Source of the DNA: CAZIKB01 sp964539665
GTDB lineage: Bacteria > Zhuqueibacterota > Zhuqueibacteria > Oceanimicrobiales > Oceanimicrobiaceae
Reading direction: 5' to 3'
NCBI GenBank assembly: GCA_964539665.1
Contig: CAZIKB010000076.1
Span: 1-30,809 of the forward strand
Length of the DNA stretch: 30,809 nt
This document shows, one piece after another, positions 8,025 through 16,744 of the stretch. The translations under genes were made by a program, and so were the position numbers. Position 1 is the stretch's first letter. Every line of letters starts with the position of its first letter. Under the pieces are notes generated by a model that saw only the letters and a program-made list of their open reading frames with translations, did no database searches and was not told the origin of the DNA.

Positions 8025-11000
8025 ATGGTTACATCAAAAAATAAATTGTCAAATATATTAAACGAGCGCATCCTGGTCATGGACGGTGCTATGGGAACCA
8101 TGATTCAGCGCTATAATTTATCAGAAGATGATTTTCGCGGCAAACAATTCAAAGACCATCCCCATGCGCTCAAAGGCAACAATGATTTACTCTCACTAAC
8201 CCAACCGCAAATTATCAAGGAAATTCACCATGCCTTTTTTGAAGCGGGCGCCGACATCATCGAAACAAACACCTTCAGTGCGAATCCCATTTCCCAGGCT
8301 GACTACAAAATGGAGAAGCTGGTTTATGAAATGAATTTAGCCTCCGCAATCATTGCTTGTGAGGTAGCATCTGAATTCAATAAAAAACAACCGGATACAC
8401 CCAGATTTGTAGCTGGCTCCATCGGGCCAACGAACAAAACACTATCAATGTCGCCTGATGTAAATGATCCCGGATACCGCGCGGTCTCGTTTGATGGAAT
8501 GGCTGCTGCTTACCTTGAGCAGGTAAAAGGACTCGTCGATGGCGGAGTGGATATTCTGATCGTTGAAACAATTTTCGATACCTTAAACGGTAAAGCAGCG
8601 ATATTTGCAATCCAGGAGTATTTAAATCAAAAAGCCTTGATCCTGCCGGTTATAATTTCCGGCACAATTACCGATGCCAGCGGCAGAACGCTTTCCGGAC
8701 AAACCCCGGAAGCATTCTGGATCTCGGTTGCGCACACTCAAAATCTGCTCGGTGTGGGTTTAAATTGTGCGCTGGGATCCGATCAGATGCGCCCATATAT
8801 TGAAGAGATCTCACGGGTTGTTCCCTGCAAAGTGAGTTTATACCCCAACGCCGGTTTACCCAATGAATTTGGCGGTTATGACGAAACCCCTGAATACATG
8901 GCCAGTCAATTGGAGGAATATGCCAAAAGCGGTTTTGTGAACTTAATCGGCGGTTGCTGCGGTTCGACGCCGGAGCACATCCAGGCGCTGGCAGAAGTTG
9001 CTGCAAAATACCCACCGCGAAAGGAACCTGAAATTAAGCCTTATCTCAGGCTAAGTGGGCTGGAACCCCTGGTAGTGCGTCCGGATTCTAACTTTGTAAA
9101 TGTCGGAGAACGCACCAACGTAGCAGGTTCACGTAAATTTGCAAGATTGATTTTAGAAGGCGATTATGAAGAAGCGCTGACTATTGCCCGGCAGCAAGTC
9201 GAAAACGGCGCCCAGATAATCGATGTCAATCTGGATGAAGGTATGCTCAATTCTGAAAAAGCCATGGTGAAATTTTTGAATCTACTAAGCACAGAACCGG
9301 AAATTACCCGGGTGCCAATTATGATCGATTCCTCAAAATGGTCGGTCATCGAAGCCGGTTTAAAATGTCTGCAAGGTAAGGGCGTGGTGAATTCGATTAG
9401 CCTTAAGGAAGGGGAATCACAGTTTAAAGCGCGCGCGCGTAAAATTCGCGAATACGGTGCGGCTGTCATCATCATGGCTTTTGATGAGAAGGGCCAGGCC
9501 GTTACATTTGAACGCAAAATTGAAATCTGCCACCGGGCTTATAAAATTCTTACCGAAGATATTGGTTTTCCCCCACAGGACCTCATTTTTGACCCAAATA
9601 TCCTCACGGTTGCCACAGGCATGGAAGAGCACAACAATTATGGTGTGGACTATATTAGAGCTACTAAGTGGATTAAGAACAATTTACCATTCGCTAAAGT
9701 AAGTGGGGGTGTAAGTAATATTTCATTTTCCTTTCGTGGGAACACTCCTGTACGAGAAGCCATGCACTCGGCTTTTCTTTATCACGCTATCCAGGCTGGC
9801 ATGGATATGGGCATTGTCAATGCCGGCCAGTTGGAGATTTATGAAGAAATTCCAAAAGATTTGCTGCAGTTGGTAGAGGATGTTTTGTTGAATCGTAGTC
9901 CGGATGCCACAGAACGCCTAGTGGATTTCGCCAAGCAGATCAAGCAGGAAGACAGTATTGAAATCAGGAAAGAAGAATGGCGAAACGGTTCGGTAGAGGA
10001 CCGTTTAAAACACGCGCTGGTGAAAGGAATCGTTGATTTTATTGAAGAAGACACTGAAGAAGCCCGTCAAAAATATCCCGCACCGCTCGACATAATCGAA
10101 GGACCGCTTATGGACGGCATGAGCAAAGTCGGTGACCTGTTTGGTTCGGGTAAGATGTTTTTGCCCCAGGTCGTTAAAAGCGCGCGGGTGATGAAAAAAT
10201 CTGTGGCGTATCTTTTACCGTTTATTGAAGCTGAAAAAGCGAAATCAGGAGATACAAGAATGCGGGCTAAAGTACTTCTGGCAACGGTCAAAGGCGATGT
10301 CCACGATATAGGCAAAAACATAGTAGGCGTAGTGCTCGCGTGCAATAATTTCGAAATTATCGATCTGGGAGTGATGGCGCCTTGCGAAGTAATCCTGCGA
10401 ACGGCCAGAGAAGAGAAGGTTGATATCATTGGATTGAGCGGCCTCATCACACCTTCTCTGGAAGAAATGGTGCATAATGCCAGCGAAATGGAACGACTCG
10501 GATTTACAGTGCCTTTGCTGATTGGCGGTGCAACAACATCACGCATACACACTGCTGTAAAAATTGAGCCTCATTATTCGAATCCAACGATTCATGTACT
10601 GGATGCTTCCCGCAGTGTTACAGTAGTGAATAGTCTGTTAAATGCAAATACAAGAGAGACCTTTATCAAGGAAATTCGCGCTGAATATAAAAAAGTCAGA
10701 GAAGACCACAGTCGGAAAAAAGAGTCGAAAACCTATTTAACTCTTGCAGAAGCCAGGGCCAACAAAGTGCAGATTGATTGGGCTAAATCACCGATTAAGG
10801 CACCTAATAAATCAGGCACTACGATTTTAAAGGATTATCCACTTAGTGAAATTTGCAAATATATTGATTGGTCGCCATTCTTTACCACTTGGGAGATGAG
10901 CGGCAAGTATCCAACAATATTAAAAGATCCAAAAGTTGGTGAGGAAGCCCGCAAACTCTTTGAAGATGCCAATCAGCTTTTGGATAGAGTAATTGCTGAG

Positions 11001-11708
11001 AAATCGCTTACAGCGAATGGTGTACTTGGACTTTTCCCGGCAAATTCAATTGGCGATGACATCGAACTTTACGCCGATGATAAACGCGGCCACGTGCTAA
11101 CAGTTTTGCACACCTTAAGGCAGCAAACGCGAAAAACGAGAGGAAATCCCAACCAGGCATTAGCCGATTCTATCGCCCCGAAAGACACCGGAATCAAGGA
11201 CTACCTCGGAGCTTTTGCAGTAACTGCCGGCACAGGAATTGAAGCACTCATTGAGCAATTTGAGAAGGAGCATGATGACTATAACAGTATCATGATCAAA
11301 GCGTTGGCTGACCGCCTGGCTGAAGCCTTTGCAGAATTGCTGCACAAAAAAGTCAGGCAAAAATATTGGGGCTACAACACTGCCGAAAAATTAAGTAATG
11401 AAGAGCTTATCAAGGAACGCTACCCGGGCATTCGTCCCGCGCCGGGCTATCCGGCCTGTCCGGATCACACCGAAAAGAGCATTCTCTGGGAGCTGCTTGA
11501 GGTGAAGAGAAACACCGGGATTGCATTAACCGAAAGTTATGCCATGTATCCAGCGGCTTCTGTTTGTGGGATCTATTTCGCTCATCCAGCAGCGAAATAT
11601 TTTACGGTTGGGAAGATTGGCAAAGAACAAGTTTTGGATTATCAGAAACGGAAAGGTATGACACCTCAGGAAGTGGAGAAATGGCTGCGGCAGAATCTTA
11701 GTTATTGA
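8025..11708 (+). CDS. metH: Cobalamin-dependent methionine synthase
   Basis: Transfers methyl from 5-methyltetrahydrofolate through cobalamin to homocysteine, making methionine. From ATG 8025 it is 1227 residues, the usual full length with four modules. The homocysteine domain (about 1-330) has zinc ligands C248, C311 and C312. The pterin-binding domain (about 345-610) starts with NVGERTNVAGS. The cap and B12 domains (about 640-880) have the cobalt-ligand motif DVHDIGKN, with H760. The reactivation domain (about 910-1227) has RPAPGYPACPDHTEK for AdoMet binding. An in-frame TTG at 8001 would add eight residues. Neither start has a good ribosome binding site, but the ATG gives cysteine numbering one off from E. 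coli. No cobalamin riboswitch is visible in the short gap upstream. Confidence 0.97.
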   Translation: MVTSKNKLSNILNERILVMDGAMGTMIQRYNLSEDDFRGKQFKDHPHALKGNNDLLSLTQPQIIKEIHHAFFEAGADIIETNTFSANPISQADYKMEKLVYEMNLASAIIACEVASEFNKKQPDTPRFVAGSIGPTNKTLSMSPDVNDPGYRAVSFDGMAAAYLEQVKGLVDGGVDILIVETIFDTLNGKAAIFAIQEYLNQKALILPVIISGTITDASGRTLSGQTPEAFWISVAHTQNLLGVGLNCALGSDQMRPYIEEISRVVPCKVSLYPNAGLPNEFGGYDETPEYMASQLEEYAKSGFVNLIGGCCGSTPEHIQALAEVAAKYPPRKEPEIKPYLRLSGLEPLVVRPDSNFVNVGERTNVAGSRKFARLILEGDYEEALTIARQQVENGAQIIDVNLDEGMLNSEKAMVKFLNLLSTEPEITRVPIMIDSSKWSVIEAGLKCLQGKGVVNSISLKEGESQFKARARKIREYGAAVIIMAFDEKGQAVTFERKIEICHRAYKILTEDIGFPPQDLIFDPNILTVATGMEEHNNYGVDYIRATKWIKNNLPFAKVSGGVSNISFSFRGNTPVREAMHSAFLYHAIQAGMDMGIVNAGQLEIYEEIPKDLLQLVEDVLLNRSPDATERLVDFAKQIKQEDSIEIRKEEWRNGSVEDRLKHALVKGIVDFIEEDTEEARQKYPAPLDIIEGPLMDGMSKVGDLFGSGKMFLPQVVKSARVMKKSVAYLLPFIEAEKAKSGDTRMRAKVLLATVKGDVHDIGKNIVGVVLACNNFEIIDLGVMAPCEVILRTAREEKVDIIGLSGLITPSLEEMVHNASEMERLGFTVPLLIGGATTSRIHTAVKIEPHYSNPTIHVLDASRSVTVVNSLLNANTRETFIKEIRAEYKKVREDHSRKKESKTYLTLAEARANKVQIDWAKSPIKAPNKSGTTILKDYPLSEICKYIDWSPFFTTWEMSGKYPTILKDPKVGEEARKLFEDANQLLDRVIAEKSLTANGVLGLFPANSIGDDIELYADDKRGHVLTVLHTLRQQTRKTRGNPNQALADSIAPKDTGIKDYLGAFAVTAGTGIEALIEQFEKEHDDYNSIMIKALADRLAEAFAELLHKKVRQKYWGYNTAEKLSNEELIKERYPGIRPAPGYPACPDHTEKSILWELLEVKRNTGIALTESYAMYPAASVCGIYFAHPAAKYFTVGKIGKEQVLDYQKRKGMTPQEVEKWLRQNLSY

Positions 11709-11822
11709 TTGATACCATCACAAAATAGCCACAATTTTATCTTCGCTCAAAAAGAAATATTTGGTATATATCACACAAAACAAATCCTTCCACGCAGTGA
11801 ATCAATGCCCGAATCTCAGGGG

Positions 11823-13109
11823 TCAGCTTTCTTGTAAAAAGGGCTCTATATGGCGGACTTTACACTTACTCCCACCATCTTGAAATTCACAATCTCCCCA
11901 GTAAAGACAATTCACTGAACAAATTGGCTCCTTCTTCATTAAACCTCTATCTGGATAGTCTTTCGAATACCTTTTCACCTGATGACGCCACTTTCTTTTT
12001 TCAATAATCTCCCTAAATCCTTTTTTGCCTAACAGGTTAACTCTGGTTAAAGTTGATAAGTCTTGCGATGCTTGAGATTTGGGATTATGCAAAAGAAATG
12101 GCTTCATCGATTTTACAGACTCGCTGACTCCCGGATCATAGGAAATATAGCCCAGGTATTGTATGTTTAATGATAACAGTTCCATAGCCGCAGCTTGCAC
12201 AGCCATCCCTTCCTTAATGTCATCTTTTTCTTTCACCATATTCAAAATCAATTTGGGCTGCAAAGAATCCAGAACATTTCTACAAATTTGATGAGCTCCT
12301 GAATCAATTTGTTCAATCTCATGCAATAACTCATTAACCGTAAACTGGATTTTGCCCGGTCGGTTGATTTTTTGTTTTGTAATAACCGAGAGCGCCTCGG
12401 GATGATCTTTAAGCGAACGATTGAGCTGCCGCATTAAACAGATTTTAATAAATCCAAAAGCCTCAAAGATTGACGTTGGTTCAGGAGTTACTACTAATAA
12501 TTTTTCATCAGCAAGCAGAAAAAAATCAATGACATTATAGGATGAACCTGCTCCAAGGTCTAAGATGATATAATCCGCTCGCAGCTTTTGTAGTTCACGA
12601 ATGAATCTCTGTTTTTGATAAAATTTTGGATTGGCTAAACCTAATGTCCCGCAAGCGCCGCTTATCAATCGTAAATTTTGTATTGGTGTTTCCAGGGCAA
12701 TTTCGGTTAGTGTATCTTTTTCTAATGTATAAAAATCAAAAAAGGTAAATTTGGGCTCCAATATGCCCATGCAGGTGTGTAAATCCGGACCGCCAAGATC
12801 CCCATCGACCAAAATTACTTCGCTTCCCATAGATGCCAGGCTTACACCCAGCGAAGTAGATAAAACAGATTTTCCCACCCCACCTTTTCCGCCTGCTAAA
12901 GCATATATTTTGTTTTGATATTTTCCATTATTAGCATTGAAGGAATATTTTAAATCAAAAAAATTTTCAGCGAAATCCCATTCTTCTGAATTGTCGTTCC
13001 AAACTAAGTCATCTTTCGCGAATTTCCCCTTTTTTACTAATCCCTTAATTTCCGCTAACGATAAGGGACCAAACTCTTTTTCATCAACTTTAATAATGAA
13101 ACTGTCCAT
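11823..13109 (-). CDS. GYF_2-MinD/ParA-family ATPase with C-terminal four-Cys motif
   Basis: 428 residues from ATG 13109 (a TTG one codon earlier is less likely). Residues about 1-52 match a GYF_2-type domain (FGPLSLAEIKGLVKKGKF...DDLVWNDNSEEW). Residues about 66-330 are a MinD/FlhG-type P-loop ATPase: deviant Walker A GGKGGVGKS with K75 and K80, then VDGDLGGPDLH and DYIILDLGAGSS. The C-terminal tail is basic and carries C397, C401, C407 and C416 (CX3CX5CX8C), which could bind zinc or an iron-sulfur cluster. MinD-like ATPases position division, flagellar or other polar machinery at the membrane. No flagellar or min genes are nearby, so its job is unknown. It is convergent with metH. Confidence 0.85.
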   Translation of the reverse strand: MDSFIIKVDEKEFGPLSLAEIKGLVKKGKFAKDDLVWNDNSEEWDFAENFFDLKYSFNANNGKYQNKIYALAGGKGGVGKSVLSTSLGVSLASMGSEVILVDGDLGGPDLHTCMGILEPKFTFFDFYTLEKDTLTEIALETPIQNLRLISGACGTLGLANPKFYQKQRFIRELQKLRADYIILDLGAGSSYNVIDFFLLADEKLLVVTPEPTSIFEAFGFIKICLMRQLNRSLKDHPEALSVITKQKINRPGKIQFTVNELLHEIEQIDSGAHQICRNVLDSLQPKLILNMVKEKDDIKEGMAVQAAAMELLSLNIQYLGYISYDPGVSESVKSMKPFLLHNPKSQASQDLSTLTRVNLLGKKGFREIIEKRKWRHQVKRYSKDYPDRGLMKKEPICSVNCLYWGDCEFQDGGSKCKVRHIEPFLQES

Positions 13110-13112
13110 CAA

Positions 13113-13607
13113 TATTTTAACCTATCTTGTTAAAAATCTCAAGTAGCTTTGTTAAACTCGACAATCCTGCAATAATGCTTATACCGGTGTTATGATGTCA
13201 GGCTTTTGACCTCTATTCAACATACGGTTTCAGAAACTAAACTATGCCTTCCGGTCATATCCAAATGAAGACTAATTGTGAACATATTGAATGAAACCGA
13301 CTTTTTAAAAGAATTTATATACTCCCAAAATGATATATCATAAACATACAATCGAGTATAATATATAAGATTTTGAAGTAATAGTCAAGAATTGCGCTGG
13401 TATTACAAAAACTTGATTAATGTGTATAAATTGAATTGCAAAACAATAGCTTAATAAATTGCGAAAGTATTTGGAATCTTGCTCTTAGGCCAATACTAAT
13501 TTTCGGTAAATCGATTTAAAACTTGACCATTTACTTAATATTTTGTATAATAAAACAGTAATATTTATGTAGACAAGATTAACCTAAGCGGATAATTTCA
13601 ACTTAAC
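13113..13607. other. Divergent intergenic region between the MinD-like and SWIM-like genes
   Basis: About 495 AT-rich bases with no supportable gene. The plus-strand side holds a clear sigma-70-type promoter (13523-13551). I found no convincing minus-strand promoter for the ATPase gene. Confidence 0.65.
13523..13551 (+). promoter_or_regulatory. Sigma-70-type promoter for the SWIM-like gene
   Basis: TTGACC (13523-13528), a 17-base spacer and a perfect TATAAT (13546-13551). Transcription would start near 13558, giving a leader of about 50 bases before ATG 13608. Confidence 0.7.
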
Positions 13608-14084
13608 ATGTATGAGAAGACCCAAAATTATGCAATTTCAACTTTTCTGTATGATTTGACAGAAAATCAAATTGCAAGTCTGGATCAGGAAGCTACTGAT
13701 GGTCAAGGCTGGTATTTATATTGTGATAGTTACATTAACAAGCCAATTGTATTCAAAGACAAAATTTCTGGCAAATTTAGAAATTTTTCGGAAGACTACT
13801 TTGTTGAAGTAAGAGTAGAAGAAAAACAAATAACCACATTTTGCTCTACTTGTAGAACAGGTGAAATATGTGTACACGCTGTAGCTTTATTGTATTCTTG
13901 GGTTTATGATAGTGACGGATTTACAAATGTTGCCGATTCAATCAAACAAATCGAAGGCAAGGACAAAGGTGAATTAATTGAAATCATTGCACGAATGCTT
14001 CTAAAAAATGCAGGAAATTTAGAAGTAATACATGAAGATATTTCTGAAGAAGATGACTTCAATTTAGACGATCTAATGAATTAA
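13608..14084 (+). CDS. Small SWIM-like zinc-finger protein
   Basis: 158 residues, soluble and acidic. The centre has C79, C82, C88 and H90 in a C-X2-C-X5-C-X-H arrangement followed by a helix (AVALLYSW). This is the layout of SWIM zinc fingers, which are normally C-X-C-Xn-C-X-H, so the first spacing is one residue longer. After it comes a KGELIEIIARMLLKN segment like the helix that follows SWIM domains in many bacterial proteins, and then a very acidic tail (EDISEEDDFNLDDLMN). SWIM domains bind DNA or proteins. Usual partners (SWI2/SNF2 helicase, MoxR/VWA genes) are not adjacent. The start lacks a strong ribosome binding site. Confidence 0.65.
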   Translation: MYEKTQNYAISTFLYDLTENQIASLDQEATDGQGWYLYCDSYINKPIVFKDKISGKFRNFSEDYFVEVRVEEKQITTFCSTCRTGEICVHAVALLYSWVYDSDGFTNVADSIKQIEGKDKGELIEIIARMLLKNAGNLEVIHEDISEEDDFNLDDLMN

Positions 14085-14097
14085 TATTCAACATTTT

Positions 14098-14122
14098 AAT
14101 TGGCCTTCCAACCAATTTATTT
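14098..14122 (+). terminator. Possible weak terminator after the SWIM-like gene
   Basis: AATTGG (14098-14103) pairs with CCAATT (14112-14117) around an 8-base loop and is followed by TATTTTTAC. The stem is short, so strength is doubtful. Confidence 0.35.
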
Positions 14123-14207
14123 TTACTCTTTTTAAGCCCTCCTTGAAATTAGCAGTTTGTTACACATGCTCATTGTATTATTTTTTTTAAAGATTTTATT
14201 AAAGGTT

Positions 14208-14223
14208 TGGAATGGAATTTGCG
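14208..14223 (+). promoter_or_regulatory. Sigma-54-like -24/-12 promoter before the LysM transglycosylase
   Basis: TGGAATGGAATTTGCG has GG at 14209-14210 and GC at 14221-14222, separated by exactly 10 bases, with TGG and TTGC both present as in the consensus TGGCACG-N4-TTGCA. It is on the correct strand, 62 bases before ATG 14285. An NtrC-type activator is encoded at 928-2289. No activator site was identified. Confidence 0.45.
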
Positions 14224-14284
14224 AAATTATATATACAGATTAAACAATATATTTTCTTTTTAATATTACTTTGTGAATTCATCT

Positions 14285-16489
14285 ATGAAAAACAGTACCT
14301 GCTTTAAAGAACACAGAAGTCACCTCATAATCCTGCTTTTATTTTTGTTTGCAACTGGTGCATCTGTCGCACAAACGAACAACTATTCTACCGATTTATT
14401 TCCAACGCCCGAAGTCCTTAAACCAAATGTAGAATTTTGGAAAAATATTTATGCAAAATATTCTGAGAGTGAAGTTGTTATTCATGACTCAAGAGAGCTG
14501 AATATAGTTTATGAAGTTGTCAATTTGAAAACTTTGTTTAAGGGGATAAATGTAAGTGCTCGATTACAATGGAAAAAAATTAACCGTATCAAAAAGGGAT
14601 ATGTCTCCATACTATTGAAATTATCCAAACGGAAAAATTTAAAAGTAAATAACTTAAAAGGAAAAGAAAAATTAGTAGCCTCACTTTTTGGGGACAATTT
14701 GAATCCAAAACGTTTGCGCCGGGCGGCTAAAGACATTCGTGCTCAAAGTGGCCTGAAAGAGCGTTTTAAACTGGGATTGGAACGTTCAGGGCTATATCTC
14801 GATAAAATGTATGAAATATTTCAGGAAGCAGGACTGCCGCTTGAGCTGTTAGTACTCCCTCATGTTGAATCCTCTTTTAACTATAAAGCCTACTCAAAAT
14901 TTGGAGCCGCCGGTATCTGGCAATTTACTCGTTCCACTGGACGTCGTTTTATGAAGATAAATTATTCAGTGGATGAGCGCCTTGATCCCATCCGAGCTAC
15001 AGAGTGTTCTGCTAAGCTGTTGAAAATAAACTATAATTCACTCAGGAGCTGGCCGCTTGCAATAACCGCGTACAATCATGGACTTGCTGGCATGAAAAGA
15101 GCCAAAAAGAGACATGGTAACAACCTGGGGCAAATCGTGCAGCGTTATAGAAGCAGGAGTTTTGGATTTGCTTCCAGAAATTTTTATGCAGAATTTTTAG
15201 CTGCGCTGCAAATTACGCGTAATTATAAATATTATTTTGGTGATATAGAATTTTATAAGCCTTTAGAATATCTATCATTTAAAACGCCTGATTATATCAC
15301 ATATAAAACTTTAATCAAACATTTAGAAATCTCGCCCAAAGTGTTCGTGCAGTTTAATCCGGCTCTACGTTCGCCAGTGCTCAAATCTCAAAGAAGAATA
15401 CCCAGGAATTTTACAATTCGGATTCCATATAGAAAGGATTTAGATTTAAAAAAACTTTACGCTCAGATTTCTCCTGAATATAAATTCAACGATCAGGTTC
15501 GGTCTGACTGGCATAAAGTCAGATCTGGTGAACATTTAAGCAATATTGCCAGAAAATACCGAGTATCCCTGAGAGAAATTATGGCCATGAACAAAATCCG
15601 CAATCCACATCTTATCTATGTCGGCCAAAATTTACAAATACCTTCCAGTGATAAACCTCAACTGGGAAGTTTCTATGTCGCCACTAAGAAAACCGACGCC
15701 TCAAAACAGTTAGCTGAAGTCACTGATTTAAAGAAAAAAGAACAGCCCAGCATTCTGGATGTTCCCCAAACAATTCAACTTGAATCCAGGACTGATGACA
15801 CAAAATATACAGAAGCACGGGAAATTGCAACAGGTGATTCAGAAACCAACCTGGACGAGACAATAAAACAAAACATACCTTCACGTGTTGTGAAAGAGAA
15901 AAGGGCAAAACCCGATATCGAGTCAATTGAAAAAGATATGCTTTTAGCCCTGCCAAATTATTATGTGGAAGTAACTAAAAACATGGATGCCAGATTTGTC
16001 CAAATCCCGCAAGAGCAGATTGAACAGGAACCTTTTAGAGAATTAAAATTTCCTGAAAATGGCCAGGTTATAATTGAGCCGGATGAAACACTTGGACATT
16101 TGTCCGATTGGTTGAGCGTTTCAACGCAAAAGCTGAGAAACACAAACGGTCTTTCATTCGGACAATCCATTCAAATTGGTCAACCTCTTTGGCTTACTTT
16201 TGAAAAAGTCACCCCCGAAGAATTTCATCGACGACGGATGGAATATCATCAAGGGATTGAAGAGGACTTTTACCGAAACTACTCAGTAGAAGGCAGCAAA
16301 ATATATAAAATCAAAAAAGGCGAAAGTATCTGGATAATCTGCAATAATATTTATGAGATTCCTTACTGGCTCGTTAAGAAATACAATCCACAAAAAGATC
16401 TCATGAAATTAATGGCAAATCGAGAAATTGTTATTCCTATCGTAGAAGCTAATTCTCCTACAGGTTTAATGAATGATGCTCTAGAATAA
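14285..16489 (+). CDS. MltD-like lytic transglycosylase with LysM domains
   Basis: 734 residues from ATG 14285 (GTG 14273 is an alternative four codons earlier). It has a signal peptide (HLIILLLFLFATGASVAQ). The SLT domain (about 175-300) has catalytic E195 in PHVESSFN, the AAGIWQF motif and AITAYNHG, and would cleave the glycan strands of peptidoglycan to 1,6-anhydro products in the periplasm. A clear LysM follows (about 405-452, HKVRSGEHLSNIARKYRVS). A divergent LysM-like unit lies near 600-640 and a third near 670-720 (YKIKKGESIWIICNN). Between them is a long polar linker. The protein is larger than E. coli MltD because of an extended N-terminal region and linker. A sigma-54-like promoter precedes it. 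Confidence 0.92.
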   Translation: MKNSTCFKEHRSHLIILLLFLFATGASVAQTNNYSTDLFPTPEVLKPNVEFWKNIYAKYSESEVVIHDSRELNIVYEVVNLKTLFKGINVSARLQWKKINRIKKGYVSILLKLSKRKNLKVNNLKGKEKLVASLFGDNLNPKRLRRAAKDIRAQSGLKERFKLGLERSGLYLDKMYEIFQEAGLPLELLVLPHVESSFNYKAYSKFGAAGIWQFTRSTGRRFMKINYSVDERLDPIRATECSAKLLKINYNSLRSWPLAITAYNHGLAGMKRAKKRHGNNLGQIVQRYRSRSFGFASRNFYAEFLAALQITRNYKYYFGDIEFYKPLEYLSFKTPDYITYKTLIKHLEISPKVFVQFNPALRSPVLKSQRRIPRNFTIRIPYRKDLDLKKLYAQISPEYKFNDQVRSDWHKVRSGEHLSNIARKYRVSLREIMAMNKIRNPHLIYVGQNLQIPSSDKPQLGSFYVATKKTDASKQLAEVTDLKKKEQPSILDVPQTIQLESRTDDTKYTEAREIATGDSETNLDETIKQNIPSRVVKEKRAKPDIESIEKDMLLALPNYYVEVTKNMDARFVQIPQEQIEQEPFRELKFPENGQVIIEPDETLGHLSDWLSVSTQKLRNTNGLSFGQSIQIGQPLWLTFEKVTPEEFHRRRMEYHQGIEEDFYRNYSVEGSKIYKIKKGESIWIICNNIYEIPYWLVKKYNPQKDLMKLMANREIVIPIVEANSPTGLMNDALE

Positions 16490-16539
16490 ATAATCATGAA
16501 AGAAGCGCAAAAAAACAGAATGTGAAGCATCATTTAAGG

Positions 16540-16622
16540 TAGAGAGGTATATGGTTATAAGGTATGAGGCAAATCAAATTGTATCATATTCATTTATTTC
16601 CCTATAACCTAATCCCCCTCTA
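16540..16622. repeat. Imperfect inverted repeat after the transglycosylase gene
   Basis: TAGAGAGGTATATGGTTATA (16540-16559) is inverted, with a few mismatches, as the stretch ending CCCTATAACC...CCCCTCTA at 16622. It could act as a transcript end or be a repeat remnant. No T run follows closely. Confidence 0.4.
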
Positions 16623-16744
16623 TTCTTATCCCCTTGATTAGCGAGTTCTGAAATATTATAGCTTGTATTTAAAGAATCTTTACTTTAAATAATTTTTTAA
16701 GCATATTGGGGCTCGTTTTTTAATTAATCAAAGGTAAGACAATT

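Noticed and set aside
10067..10552. 161-codon minus-strand frame inside metH
   Set aside because: Antisense to the cobalamin-binding module. Its composition is that of a shadow frame and it has no ribosome binding site.
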